NCBI GenBank assembly: GCA_036555065.1
Contig: DATBLZ010000081.1
Location: 1-64,000, forward strand
Length of the DNA stretch: 64,000 nt
Direction: 5' to 3'
Source: DATBLZ01 sp036555065
GTDB lineage: Bacteria > Pseudomonadota > Gammaproteobacteria > Steroidobacterales > Rariloculaceae
Part shown: piece after piece, positions 25,805 through 35,700 of the stretch
Layout of the letters: each line of letters begins with the position of its first letter
How positions within the stretch are numbered: position 1 is the first letter of the stretch
Notes under the pieces: generated by a model
The model's database searches: none
Told to the model about the DNA's origin: nothing
What the model saw: only the letters and a program-made list of their open reading frames with translations
Translations under genes and position numbers: made by a program

Positions 25805-27570
25805 AACGCAAAAGAGTTCGCCTAGGCGAGCTGCTTCGCGACAAGAAGCTCATCTCCGAGGAGCAACTCGCCGAAGCGCTCGCAGAGCAACAGCGCACCG
25901 GCCGCAAGCTCGGCCGCGTGCTCGTCGACATCGGCGCGATCGCCGAGGCCGATCTTCATCACTGCCTCGCAGACTATCTCGACATCCCCTTCATCGATCT
26001 CGCGCACTTGAGCGTCGACCCGAAGGTGATGCGAATCCTTCCCGAGACGCACGCGCGTCGCTATCGCGCGCTCGTGCTCAAAGAGGACGCGCACGGCTTG
26101 CTCGTCGCAATGGCCGATCCGACCGATCTTTTCGCGTTCGATGAGCTCTCGCGCATTCTCGGCAAGCCTCTGCGCCTTGCGCTGGCCATGGAGGCAGCGC
26201 TCTTGCGAACGATCGACCTCGTGTACCGACGCACCGAGGAAATCGTGTCGCTCGCCGAAGAGCTCGACGAGGAGCTCGAGGCGGCCGGGGTCGATCTCGA
26301 CACGCTGTCCGCCGAGGAAGGGTCTCCCGACGCGCCCGTCATCAAGCTCATCAAGACAGTCTTTCACGACGCCGTGCGTGTTGCCGCGTCCGACATTCAC
26401 ATCGAGCCCGAAGAGACGCGGCTGCGCATTCGCCTGCGCGTCGACGGCATGCTTCAGGAGCAGATCATCGACGGCCACCGCGCGGGACAAGCGCTCGTGA
26501 CGCGCCTCAAGCTCATGTGCGGGCTCGACATCGCCGAGAAGCGCAAGCCGCAGGACGGCCGGTTCAGCATCCGTGTCGCCGACAAGACGCTCGACGTGCG
26601 CGTTGCGACGATGCCGGTGCAAAACGGTGAAGCGATAGTCTTGCGTCTGCTCGACCAGGCAACGGGCAAGATGCGCTTCGACCAGCTCGGTATGCCCGAC
26701 GAGATCGCTGCACGGTTCGTAGAGATGACCGAGCGCAGCGCCGGCATGGTGCTCGTCACCGGTCCGACGGGCAGCGGCAAAACCACGACACTCTACGCGG
26801 CGCTCAATCACGTGAACTCGCCGACGACGAAAATCATCACGGCCGAGGATCCCGTCGAGTACCGCATCGAACGCATCAATCAAGTCCAGGTCAATCCCAA
26901 GATCGGTCTCGACTTCGCCACCGTGCTGCGCACGGCGCTGCGTCACGATCCGGATATCGTGCTCGTCGGCGAGATGCGCGACCGCGAGACCGTCGAGATG
27001 GGACTGCGCGCAGCATTGACGGGTCACCTCGTCTTCTCGACACTGCACACGACGAACGCGGTAACGACGGTGAGCCGCTTGCTCGACATGGGCGCGGAAG
27101 GCTTCATGATCGCGGCCGCGCTCCACGGCGTGCTCGCACAGCGCCTCGTGCGCCGCATCTGCGAGAGCTGCGCCAAGCCGGCCAAGCTCACGCCACAACA
27201 GTCCGCATGGATCGCGCGGCAGTCGCCCGGAAAAGCAGTCGCCAGCGCGGAGTTCCACGAAGGCGTCGGCTGCACCTACTGCAACATGAGCGGCTACCGT
27301 GGACGCATCGGCATCTATGAGCTGCTGGAAATCGATGCGCCGCTCGCCGACGCAATCCGGCGCGCCGACATTTCCTTGTTCGCGCGGCTCGCCCACCGCC
27401 AGGCCGGCTTCGTACCGCTCGTTCAGCGCGCGCTCGAGTGCGCGACACAGCACATTACGTCCATCGCCGAGATCATTCGCGTAACGTCCGGCCTCGAGGA
27501 ACGCGAGCAGATCACGGCGTTGCTCGATGACGTGATCACGAGCGAAGGCCGTAAGCAGGTCTCGGCGTAA
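25801..27570 (+). CDS. mshE: MSHA pilus assembly ATPase MshE with c-di-GMP-binding MshEN domain
   Basis: A 589-residue GspE/PilB-type hexameric ATPase that powers pilus extension, with a GTG start overlapping mshL by 4 nt. The N-terminal MshEN domain has an intact 24-residue motif at R7-Q30 ([13 protein letters not shown], then L23, L27 and Q30) and a second, weaker [11 protein letters not shown] unit. In Vibrio MshE this domain binds c-di-GMP. The ATPase core has Walker [10 protein letters not shown] (321-329), the Asp box TAEDPVEY, Walker B LVGEMRD and the C-terminal CESC/CTYC zinc site. Regulation by the nearby GGDEF and EAL proteins is inferred. Confidence 0.95.
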   Translation: MKRKRVRLGELLRDKKLISEEQLAEALAEQQRTGRKLGRVLVDIGAIAEADLHHCLADYLDIPFIDLAHLSVDPKVMRILPETHARRYRALVLKEDAHGLLVAMADPTDLFAFDELSRILGKPLRLALAMEAALLRTIDLVYRRTEEIVSLAEELDEELEAAGVDLDTLSAEEGSPDAPVIKLIKTVFHDAVRVAASDIHIEPEETRLRIRLRVDGMLQEQIIDGHRAGQALVTRLKLMCGLDIAEKRKPQDGRFSIRVADKTLDVRVATMPVQNGEAIVLRLLDQATGKMRFDQLGMPDEIAARFVEMTERSAGMVLVTGPTGSGKTTTLYAALNHVNSPTTKIITAEDPVEYRIERINQVQVNPKIGLDFATVLRTALRHDPDIVLVGEMRDRETVEMGLRAALTGHLVFSTLHTTNAVTTVSRLLDMGAEGFMIAAALHGVLAQRLVRRICESCAKPAKLTPQQSAWIARQSPGKAVASAEFHEGVGCTYCNMSGYRGRIGIYELLEIDAPLADAIRRADISLFARLAHRQAGFVPLVQRALECATQHITSIAEIIRVTSGLEEREQITALLDDVITSEGRKQVSA

Positions 27571-28799
27571 TGGCGACGTTTCGCTACGCCGGGCGATCCG
27601 CGCGCGGCGAGGCCGTCCGCGGGGCGCTCGAAGCCGAGACTGCGGAAGCGCTCGCCGATCATCTTTTGGCGCGTGGGATAACGCCGACGGAGATCAAACC
27701 CGCGGTCGGGTCGAACGACGTCGTCAAAGATCTTTGGGAGCGGCTCGGCGGCGGCCGGCCGGGAATCAAGGACCTGATTCTCTTCTCGCGGCAGATGCAC
27801 GCGATCACGAAGGCCGGTCTGCCGCTGCTGCGCGGCATGCGCAGCATCGCCGCGTCGACGCCGAATCCATTCTTTCGCGCGGCGCTCGAGCTCGTGATCG
27901 AGAACCTGCAGTCCGGCCGCGACCTCGCCTCCTCGCTCGGCCGCCATCCGGAGATATTCTCGAAGTTCTATGTGAGCATCGTGCGCGTCGGCGAAAGCTC
28001 GGGAACGCTCGACACGGCGTTTTGGCGCATGTACGAGTACCTCGGCCTGGAGAAGCGCATCCGCGACAAGCTCACGGCCGCGCTGCGGTATCCGACGATC
28101 GTCGTCGCCGCGATCATCGTCGCCATGGGCGTCATCACGCTCTGGGTGCTGCCGAAGTTCGCCCCGATATTCGCAGCGCTCGGCGGCCACCTGCCGTGGC
28201 CGACGCAGGTGCTTCTGTCGGTCTCGGGCTTCGTCGCCGGGTATTGGTACGTCATCGTTGCGGTCGTCGTCGCCGCGATCGTCGGCTTCAATCTGTACGT
28301 GCGCGACGAGCGCGGCCGTTATCGTTGGGACAAAATCAAGCTGCGCACGCCCGTCGTCGGCATCATTGCGGTCAAGGCGACGATGGCGCGGATTTGCCGC
28401 TCGTTCGCGCTGACGCTCGAAGCCGGCGTGCCGATGGTGCAAGCGCTTACGATGATTGCGCGCGCCACGGGCAACGAATACATGGGCGAAGGCGTGCTGA
28501 GCTTGCGCGACGGCATCGAGCGCGGCGAATCGTTGAGCCGCACCGCTCAGCTCTCGGGCCTCTTTACGCCGCTCGCGATGCAGATGATCACGATCGGTGA
28601 AGAGACCGGCTCGCTCAGCGACATGTTCACCGAGGTCGCGGACTTCTACGAGCGCGAGGTCGATTACGACCTCGACCACCTCAGTGCGGCACTCGAGCCG
28701 CTGCTGATCGTCGCAGTGGGCGCGATGGTGCTCATACTGGCGCTCGGCGTGTTCTTGCCGCTCTGGGACCTGGCCGCGACCGGTGGTGGCTTCGGATGA
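27570..28799 (+). CDS. mshG: MSHA pilus inner-membrane platform protein MshG (GspF family)
   Basis: A 409-residue platform protein of normal length. It has two GspF repeats, the first with LILFSRQMHAITKAGLPLL and LASSLGRHPEIFSKFYVSIV, the second with ICRSFALTLEAGVPMVQALT and MITIGEETGSLSDMFTEVA. Three transmembrane helices are expected, the last LEPLLIVAVGAMVLILALGV. It couples MshE to pilin polymerisation. The start overlaps the mshE stop by one base and the end overlaps the next prepilin gene by 4 nt. Confidence 0.94.
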   Translation: MATFRYAGRSARGEAVRGALEAETAEALADHLLARGITPTEIKPAVGSNDVVKDLWERLGGGRPGIKDLILFSRQMHAITKAGLPLLRGMRSIAASTPNPFFRAALELVIENLQSGRDLASSLGRHPEIFSKFYVSIVRVGESSGTLDTAFWRMYEYLGLEKRIRDKLTAALRYPTIVVAAIIVAMGVITLWVLPKFAPIFAALGGHLPWPTQVLLSVSGFVAGYWYVIVAVVVAAIVGFNLYVRDERGRYRWDKIKLRTPVVGIIAVKATMARICRSFALTLEAGVPMVQALTMIARATGNEYMGEGVLSLRDGIERGESLSRTAQLSGLFTPLAMQMITIGEETGSLSDMFTEVADFYEREVDYDLDHLSAALEPLLIVAVGAMVLILALGVFLPLWDLAATGGGFG

Positions 28800-29314
28800 G
28801 CGCGCGCGGCTTCACGCTGATCGAGCTCCTCGTCGTCGTGATCATCGTCGGCATCATGGCGGGTCTTGCGCTCGATCGGCTGTTGCCGCTGATCGGCCGG
28901 GCACAGCGCGCCGCATTCCTGCAAGTGCAGAGCGAGCTGCGCAGCGCCCTGCTACTCGAAGCCGCCGAGCGCTTGACGCGCGGGCAAGACGCAACCCTGC
29001 CCGAGCTCGCGGGCGTCAACCCCATGACGCTGCTGCTCGAGGTCCCGGGGAACTATTTGGGCACGCTCGATGCAGTCGCGAACCGCGCGCTGCCGCGCGC
29101 GAGCTGGTTCTACGACCCGAAAACGGCACGGCTCGTCTACACGGTCGGCCGGTACACGCGGTTCGCGGCGCGCGAAGGCCCGACCGATCGCATCGAGCTC
29201 GCCGTCAAGTTCGCGTTCGAAGATAGGGACGGCAACGGCGCGTACGATGCCGCCGTCGACGACTTCGCGGGCTTGCGGCTCATCCCGGTCCACGCGTACG
29301 ACTGGCCGGACTGA
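28796..29314 (+). CDS. Type IV prepilin-like protein (MshF/MshB position)
   Basis: A 172-residue prepilin. A very short leader (MSARG) precedes the peptidase site G-FTLIELLVVVIIVG, with the conserved Glu5. The C-terminal domain (SWFYDPKTARLVYTVGRYTRF, FEDRDGNGAYDAAVDD) is acidic and could bind Ca2+. Its place between mshG and mshA matches Vibrio mshF/mshB, but sequence alone does not decide which. It overlaps mshG by 4 nt. Confidence 0.8.
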   Translation: MSARGFTLIELLVVVIIVGIMAGLALDRLLPLIGRAQRAAFLQVQSELRSALLLEAAERLTRGQDATLPELAGVNPMTLLLEVPGNYLGTLDAVANRALPRASWFYDPKTARLVYTVGRYTRFAAREGPTDRIELAVKFAFEDRDGNGAYDAAVDDFAGLRLIPVHAYDWPD

Positions 29315-29388
29315 GAACCAATTCACAGGTGCGCGTTGAGCGCCGAGCGCTCAATCACAGCGCACAGTACGTTCTGTCAATAAGCTTT
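29313..29388 (+). promoter_or_regulatory. Upstream element of pilin 1 (duplicated module)
   Basis: A palindrome-like GAGAACCAATTCAC (29313-29326), then AATCACAGC, then CGTTCTGTCAATAAGCTTT (29370-29388). The same modules in the same order occur before the second pilin. A TATAAG follows at 29390. This suggests a separate promoter and operator for each pilin gene. Confidence 0.5.
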
Positions 29389-29428
29389 GTATAAGTTCGC
29401 GGTACTGGCGCGACCGGAGAGGTTTGCA

Positions 29429-29854
29429 ATGAGAGCAGCAGTCAAACAGCGTGGCTTCACGCTCATCGAATTGGTAGTCGTGATCACGATCCTCGGAATT
29501 CTCGCGGCATTCGCGATTCCGCGGTTCGCGTCGCTGCAGCGCGAGGCGCGCGTCGCGGCGACCGAAGCGCTCGGCGGCAGCGTGCGATCGGGCTCCGCGT
29601 TGGTGCATTCGGTTTGGCTCGCGACCGGAGCCAACCCCGTCTCGATGGAAGGCACCAACGTCGCGGTTACGAACGGCTACCCGACGACCGCTTCGATTTT
29701 CGACGTGCTTTCGGACTCGACGGGCTTCACGTTCGCCGCGGGCGTTTGGACCAAGACGGGCGCGACGACGCCGGCCAACTGCACGGTGACGTACACGCCT
29801 CCGCCGGCAGCGAATACTTCCCCGACCATCACTACGGTCACGACGGGCTGCTGA
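29429..29854 (+). CDS. mshA: Major MSHA-type pilin, copy 1
   Basis: A 141-residue type IVa-like prepilin. A positively charged leader (MRAAVKQRG) precedes the cleavage and methylation site G-FTLIELVVVITILG with Glu5. The globular head has two cysteines (PANCTV and the very last residue), giving a C-terminal disulfide loop. GGAGAGG lies 7 nt before ATG 29429, which was chosen over an in-frame ATG 42 nt upstream. It differs from copy 2 at only about 15 of 141 positions. A prepilin peptidase is not in the window. Confidence 0.9.
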   Translation: MRAAVKQRGFTLIELVVVITILGILAAFAIPRFASLQREARVAATEALGGSVRSGSALVHSVWLATGANPVSMEGTNVAVTNGYPTTASIFDVLSDSTGFTFAAGVWTKTGATTPANCTVTYTPPPAANTSPTITTVTTGC

Positions 29855-29870
29855 GCGCCGCGAGCGCTAT

Positions 29871-29947
29871 GTGAACTGGTTCACAGAGGCGCGCTCGAGC
29901 CGTGAGCGATCAATCACAGCATTTCGGGCGTTCTGTCAATAAGCTTT
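29871..29947 (+). promoter_or_regulatory. Upstream element of pilin 2 (duplicated module)
   Basis: A perfect palindrome GTGAACTGGTTCAC (29871-29884), then AATCACAGC, then CGTTCTGTCAATAAGCTTT (29929-29947). The last block is identical to that before pilin 1. The palindrome is operator-like. Confidence 0.5.
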
Positions 29948-29990
29948 CGCGCAGGGATTTGGCGGTACTCACGTCATGGAGATGTCTGCA

Positions 29991-30416
29991 ATGAGAGCGG
30001 TAGTTAGACAGGGTGGCTTCACCCTCATCGAATTGGTGGTCGTGATCACGATCCTCGGAATTCTCGCGGCGTTCGCGATTCCGCGGTTCGCGTCGCTCCA
30101 GCGCGAGGCGCGCGTCGCGGCAACCGAAGCGCTAGGCGGCAGCGTGCGCTCGGGCTCCGCGTTGGCGCATGCGCTCTTTCTCGCGACCGGAGTCACCCCC
30201 GTCTCGATGGAAGGCACCAACGTCGCGATTACGAACGGCTACCCGACGACCGCTTCGATTTTCGACGTGCTTTCGGACTCGACGGGCTTCACGTTCGCCG
30301 CGGGCGTTTGGACCAAGACGGGCGCGACGACGCCGGCCAACTGCACCGTGACGTACGTGGCTCCCGCGGCGGCGGGAAATTCCCCGACGATAACCACGGT
30401 TACGACGGGCTGTTAA
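29991..30416 (+). CDS. mshA: Major MSHA-type pilin, copy 2
   Basis: A 141-residue prepilin, tandem duplicate of the gene at 29429 with the same length. Leader MRAVVRQGG, then G-FTLIELVVVITILG. Differences cluster in the leader, in the segment ALAHALFLATGVTP, and near the C-terminus (VAPAAAGNSP). The block from TNGYPTTASIFDVL to TPANCTVTY is identical in both. GGAGATG precedes ATG 29991. The strong hairpin at 30447 follows it, which may let pilin transcripts exceed those of downstream minor pilins. Confidence 0.9.
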   Translation: MRAVVRQGGFTLIELVVVITILGILAAFAIPRFASLQREARVAATEALGGSVRSGSALAHALFLATGVTPVSMEGTNVAITNGYPTTASIFDVLSDSTGFTFAAGVWTKTGATTPANCTVTYVAPAAAGNSPTITTVTTGC

Positions 30417-30446
30417 GCACCGCTGGGCGCTTAAGTTCGCGATTCG

Positions 30447-30474
30447 GACGAAGGCGCCCTCGGGCGCCTTCGTC
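30447..30474 (+). terminator. Attenuator-like hairpin after the pilin genes
   Basis: GACGAAGGCGCCC pairs with GGGCGCCTTCGTC to give a 13-bp perfect stem with a minimal loop. No T run follows (GTCTCTGGG), so it is more likely a partial terminator or an RNA-stabilising 3' hairpin than a full stop. It separates highly expressed pilins from the minor pilin genes. Confidence 0.6.
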
Positions 30475-30492
30475 GTCTCTGGGACAAGATAA

Positions 30493-30981
30493 ATGCCAAG
30501 CATCGCGACACGCTCTTACCGCTCTCTGCACGGCTTCACGCTCGTCGAGCTCGTCGTCGTGATCGTGATCCTCGGCGTGCTCGCCGTCTTCGCGGTACCG
30601 CGATTTTTCGACAACCGCGCGTTTGCGGCGCGCGGCTACTACGAAGAGCTCGCCGCGGCGCTCAAATTTGCGCAAAAAGTCGCGGTTGCGACCGGCTGCG
30701 CCGTGCGCGTGCAGGTCGATGCGGCCGGCTACTCGGCCGGCCAGCAGCAGGCCGCCGCAGGACGCTGCAACCCCGCCGACGCGACGTTCTCAACCGTCGT
30801 GAGGCTCGCCGACGGCAGCGCGCTCGTGGGTACCGTCCCGGCAGGCGTCACGGTCGCGCCCGCGGTGACGATCGTCTTCGACGCGCTCGGGCGCACGAAT
30901 CTCGGCGCCGACCAAGCCATTACCATCGACACGTTCGCGCTGACCGTGCACGCCGGCAGCGGTTACGTTGCTGCGCCATGA
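30493..30981 (+). CDS. mshC: Minor prepilin MshC
   Basis: A 162-residue prepilin-like protein. The leader ends RSLHG, followed by FTLVELVVVIVILGVLAVFAVPRFF with Glu5. The segment FDNRAFAARGYYEELAAALKFAQKVAVATGC is the usual MshC/GspH-like continuation. It is probably a minor pilin of the tip complex. It overlaps mshD by 4 nt. Confidence 0.85.
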   Translation: MPSIATRSYRSLHGFTLVELVVVIVILGVLAVFAVPRFFDNRAFAARGYYEELAAALKFAQKVAVATGCAVRVQVDAAGYSAGQQQAAAGRCNPADATFSTVVRLADGSALVGTVPAGVTVAPAVTIVFDALGRTNLGADQAITIDTFALTVHAGSGYVAAP

Positions 30982-31445
30982 TGCGCCGCGCCGTACAACG
31001 AGCCGAACGCGGCATGACGCTCGTCGAGACCGTCATCGCGATCGTCGTCGTCGCGATTGCCGTGAGCGCCGTTCTCGGCGTCCTCGCGGGCACCGCGCAG
31101 CACAGCTCCGACGCCCTCGTCATGAGCCAGGCCGTCTCGATCGCCGAGGCCTACGTCGAGGAAATCTCTCTAAAGCCCTTTGCCGACCCCGACGGCACCG
31201 ACGGCGAGGCCGCGCGCGCGGCCTTCGACGATGCCGACGACTACAACGGGCTCGTCGACAACGGCGCGTACGACCAATTCGGCAATCCCATCGCCGGCCT
31301 CGGCGGGTATACGATCACGGTCGCGGCCGTGCCGAGCGGCGTGCTGCCCGGCATCGGCGCTGCGGACGCGCTGCGCGTCGACGTCCGGGTCCGCTACGCT
31401 CCGTACGTCGATTACGTGCTGAGCGCGTACAAGACGAGGTTTTGA
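30978..31445 (+). CDS. mshD: Minor prepilin MshD
   Basis: A 155-residue prepilin-like protein. The cleavage site is RG-MTLVETVIAIVVVAIAVSAV, with Met at +1 instead of Phe and Glu5 kept. SIAEAYVEEISLKPFADPDGTDG is typical of the GspI/MshD group and may bind a metal ion. The next gene follows after 2 nt. Confidence 0.85.
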   Translation: MMRRAVQRAERGMTLVETVIAIVVVAIAVSAVLGVLAGTAQHSSDALVMSQAVSIAEAYVEEISLKPFADPDGTDGEAARAAFDDADDYNGLVDNGAYDQFGNPIAGLGGYTITVAAVPSGVLPGIGAADALRVDVRVRYAPYVDYVLSAYKTRF

Positions 31446-31447
31446 GC

Positions 31448-32335
31448 GTGCGCGCGCAGCAACGCCGCCGGCTCGCACGGCGCTCACGTTTCCGAGGCTT
31501 CACGCTCGTCGAGCTCATCGTCGCGATGAGCGCGAGCGTCGTCGTCGTCGCCTTCGTTGCGCTCTTCATGGCGCGGCCCGTCGCGGGATTCACGGATCAA
31601 TCGCGCCGCGTGAAGCTCGTCGATGCGGCCGATACGGCATTGCGGCGCATGAGTCGCGACGTGCGCCGCGCGCTGCCGAACAGCATCCGTACGACAGTAA
31701 ACGGCACGGTCGTTGCGCTCGAGCTCTTGGGCTCGATCGATGGCGCACGCTATCGCGCGCAACCCCCGGGGAGCGTGGATCAAATCCTCGATTTCACGGC
31801 CGCCGACGCGGCGTTCAACAGCATCGGGCCGTTCACGCAGGTGGCGAAGCCGTTCAGCTCGACGAACGCGTACCTCTCGATCTACAACGTCGGCGTCCCC
31901 GGCGCCGATGCATACGAGCTCGGCAACGTGATCACGCCGCCGGGCACGCGCATCGACATCGCGACCGATACGGTTGCCGGCGAAGACCGCGTGACGCTGA
32001 CGCCGGGATACCGCTTCGCGTTCGAATCCCCGACGCAGCGGATGTTCCTCGTCGAGGGACCGATCAGCTACCTCTGCGACACGGGCGCGCGCACGTTGCG
32101 CCGTTATTCGGGTTACACGATCGCCGCGAGCCAAGCATCGCGCGACAGCGCGGCGGAGCTCATGGGCGCCGGCGCGACCGCGACGCTCATGGCCGACCGC
32201 GTCACGGCTTGCGCGCTGACGTATTCGCCGGGCACGGCCGAGCGCTCCGGGCTCGTTTCGATGGAGCTCGTCATCGCCGAGCAGGGCGAGACGATCACGC
32301 TGCTCGCGCAGGCGCACGTGGACAACGTGCCATGA
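31448..32335 (+). CDS. mshO: Minor prepilin MshO
   Basis: A 295-residue prepilin-like protein, the length of MshO/GspJ relatives. The GTG at 31448 is 2 nt after the mshD stop; the open frame extends far upstream only as a shadow. RG-FTLVELIVAMSASVVVVAFV has the peptidase site and Glu5. DAADTALRRMSRDVRRALPNS is the GspJ-like helix. It overlaps mshP by 4 nt. Confidence 0.85.
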   Translation: MRAQQRRRLARRSRFRGFTLVELIVAMSASVVVVAFVALFMARPVAGFTDQSRRVKLVDAADTALRRMSRDVRRALPNSIRTTVNGTVVALELLGSIDGARYRAQPPGSVDQILDFTAADAAFNSIGPFTQVAKPFSSTNAYLSIYNVGVPGADAYELGNVITPPGTRIDIATDTVAGEDRVTLTPGYRFAFESPTQRMFLVEGPISYLCDTGARTLRRYSGYTIAASQASRDSAAELMGAGATATLMADRVTACALTYSPGTAERSGLVSMELVIAEQGETITLLAQAHVDNVP

Positions 32336-32751
32336 CACGCGCGCCGCGACGTTCACCACACCAACGGGGCGCGGCGCTCGTCGCGGCGATATTCCTGCTC
32401 GTCGTGCTCGCGGGCCTCGCCGTGTACGCCGTGCGCATCGGCGTCGTCCAGCAGCAAACCGTCACTGCGGCGATGCGGGCCGCGCAAGCCTTTCATGCGG
32501 CGAAATCCGGCATCGATTGGGGCGCGTACCGCGCCGTCAACGGCGGCTGGTGCGGCACGGCGACGCTGAACTTGACCGAGGCCGGCACGAGCGGTTTCGC
32601 GGTCACGGTGCAATGCGCCCAAACGGCGCACAGCGAAGCCGGCGCGCCGCTCAACGTCTACATCATCGACGTGCGCGCCGAGGCAGGGCTTTACGGCGGC
32701 CCCGATTACGTCTCGCGGCGTCTCCAAGCCAAGGTCACCGACGGAGCTTAA
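32332..32751 (+). CDS. mshP: MSHA biogenesis protein MshP (PilX/GspK-like)
   Basis: A 139-residue protein with leader HQRG, then AALVAAIFLLVVLAGLAVYAV, which lacks Glu5, as expected for the tip-initiating PilX/GspK class. FHAAKSGIDWGAYRAV is the conserved AxxGxxWA-like segment. A cysteine pair (GGWCG, VQCAQ) may be a disulfide. It is followed 4 nt later by mshQ. Confidence 0.83.
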   Translation: MTRAPRRSPHQRGAALVAAIFLLVVLAGLAVYAVRIGVVQQQTVTAAMRAAQAFHAAKSGIDWGAYRAVNGGWCGTATLNLTEAGTSGFAVTVQCAQTAHSEAGAPLNVYIIDVRAEAGLYGGPDYVSRRLQAKVTDGA

Positions 32752-32755
32752 GCGC

Positions 32756-35700
32756 ATGTCGACGTCGAAAGCAGTCATCGCAGCGGCGCGCACGGCCGTC
32801 GTCGGGCTGCTTCTACTTGCGCATGCGCACGTCGAGGCCGCGCCCGGGGATACGCTCTTCTCCGCCAACTTGAACACGAACCTCAACGGTTGGACCGTGA
32901 CGGCGAGCGGCGGCGCTGCGGGCGTCAGCAATCAGACCGCGAATCAGGGCAGCTCGATGTATTTGCGCTCCGGCGTCGTCAGCGTGGCGAGCGCGGCGAT
33001 CAGCGCGAGCGTCGGCGGCGCGCGGCTCGACGTTTGGATACGGCGCGGCGCCGACAGCTTCAGCAACGCGCCCGAAGCCGGCGAAGACCTCGTCGTCGAG
33101 TACCGCAATTCCGCCGGCACCTGGGTCGCCCTCGGGACTTTCGCGGGCGCCGGCACGGCCGGGCAGATCTATACGCCGAGCTACACGCTGCCCGGAGCGG
33201 CGCTGCACGCGAATCTCAGCGTTCGCTTTCGCTTGACCGCAGGCAATACCAATCAGGATTACTGGCACGTCGATGACGTGCTCGTCACCGAGCTCGCGGG
33301 CACCGCGGTCTTGACGGGCCCAGGCACGTGCGACGACTTCGAGAACGGCCTCGGCGGCTGGACCATCGCCGTGACGGGCGCGCAAGCGAGCGCCGGCATT
33401 TCGGGGCAAACGGCGAACTCGCCGACGAGCTCGCTCTTCACCGAAGGCGGCGTCGTCTCGGTCACGAGCAACGCGATCGATCTCTCCACGTCCCTGCTCG
33501 TGAACCTCGACGTTTGGGTGCGACGCGGCGACAACACCTTCAGCGGCCGGCCCGACAATGCCAATGAGAACCTCGTCGTCGAGTACCTCGCGAGCGGCGG
33601 CACGTGGACGGCGCTCGAAACGTTCGTCGGCGGCAACCCCGCGGGCCAGATCTTCGCGCGCAGCTACAACTTGCCGGCCGCAGCGCTCCACGCGGGCTTT
33701 CAGATTCGGTTCCGTCAAACCGGCGGCAGCGGCAACACCGACTACTGGCACGTCGACGACGTCTGTCTCGCCGGCACGACGCCGATCTCCTACAGTCTCG
33801 AGGAGAGCTCCTGGACGGGCGCCGCAGGCGAGGTGCTCGATGCGAGCCCGAACGCGCTCAACGGCACGGTTCGCGGCAGCGCCGTAAACGCCTCGACGTC
33901 GCCTGCGCTCACGGGCAATCCCGGCACGTGCAAGTACGGCGTCTTCGATGGAGTCGACGACTACGTCGAGATCGCGGATGCGCCCGCGCTCGACATTCCG
34001 TCCGAGCTCACGGTCACGGCCTGGATTTACATGCGGAGCCTCCCTGCGGAGCTGTACACGATCGTTTCCAAAGACACCAACTACGAGTTCCATATCGACA
34101 ACCAGGGCCGCGTGTATTGGTGGTGGGAAGTCGCGAACTTCAGGACCACGGGATACTCGATCACGCTGAATCAGTGGCATCACATCGCGGTCACGTATCG
34201 TTCGGGTCTGCAAACCATCTACGTCGACGGCGTCTCGCGGGCGACGAACAACTACGTCGGCACGCTGCCGCAGAACGACCTGCCGATGTTCATCGGCACG
34301 GACTGGAATTTCATCTCACGCGCGTTCGACGGTTACATCGACGAGGTCAACGTCATGCCTGTCGAGCTCACGCAGGCGCAAGTGCAATCGCTGATGAATC
34401 AAAGGCATCCGTGCGCGACCGTCGCGGCGCAGTTCACGCTGAATCACGACAATTTCGGCATACATTGCGTGCCCGAGACGATCACAGCGAACGTCGTCGA
34501 CTCGAACACGGGAACGCCGCTCTTGAACTACAACGCGCCAGTGGAGCTCAACACGCAAAGCGGCCGCGGCACGTGGTCGCTTCTCACGGGTAGCGGCGTG
34601 CTGACCGATGCGACGGCCAACGACGGCCTCGCGACGTACGCTTGGCCGCTCGGCGAATCGCAGGCGGTTTTCCGCCTCGCCTACACCGACGGGCCGCCGA
34701 GCCTCGACGTCGACGTCTACCAGGTCAGCAATCCCGGCATCCGCGACACCGATGCCGAAGGCAATCTCGTGTTCTCGGCGAGCGGCTTCACGTTGACCGC
34801 TGCGTCCCTGAGCAACCCGCCGCCGGGCGTGATCGCACCGTTCACGGCCGCGCAAACGGCCGCGGTGCCGTTCAACGTCTACATCGCCGCGTACGGGCAG
34901 ACGCCGACGGATCCCGTCTGCGGCATTATCGAGAGTTACACGGGCAACCAGACTCTCAAGTTCTGGTCCGCGTACCAGAACCCGGCGACCGGGTTCCTAC
35001 CGGTGACGATCAACGGCACGGCGATCGCGACGGCCGAGGGCTCGGCCACGGCCCAGCTTGTCGCGTTCACGAATGGTCAAGCTGCCGTCGCTGCGAAATA
35101 CAAAGACGTCGGCTCCATGCAGATCCTCGTCAAGGACGACACGACCGTGAACGTCGCGCAATTACCGACGGGCATCCGCGGCGCGACCGCAGGCTTCGTC
35201 GTCCGGCCCGACGATTTCGTGCTCAGCAATATCCGGAACGCGGCCGGCACGATCGTGAACCCCGGCGCGAACGACGCAAACGGCCCGGTATTCATCGCGG
35301 CCGGGCTGCCGTTCCGCGCAACCGTGGTCGCGCTCGACGCCGAAAACGATCCGACGCCGAACTATGGCCGCGAAAGCATCCCGGAGAGCGTAGGCCTGAC
35401 GCCGCAGATCGTCGCACCCGCGGGCGGCAATACTCCCCTCGTCACCGCGGCAGTCGGATTCACGGGATTCTCGGCCGGCAGCTCGACGGGCACGGATTTC
35501 GTTTGGCCCGAGGTCGGCATCATCGACGTCAGACCGCAGGTCCGCGACGGCGACTATCTCGGCGCCGGCGATGTCGTCGGCGGCGCGACGGTGCGCGTCG
35601 GCCGCTTCGTGCCGAGCCATTTCGCGCTCGCGCTCAACACGCCGATGCTCGCGACGGCCTGCACCGCGGGGCAGTTCACTTATTTGGGCCAGGGCTTCAA

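Noticed and set aside
25822..27453. A 543-codon minus-strand frame opposite mshE
   Set aside because: Composition is typical of an antisense shadow in high-GC DNA, and it lies wholly inside a strongly supported gene.
29405..29429. Sigma-54 promoter before pilin 1 (TGGCGCG...TTTGC)
   Set aside because: The spacing between GG and GC elements does not fit the -24/-12 rule and the match overlaps the ribosome site.
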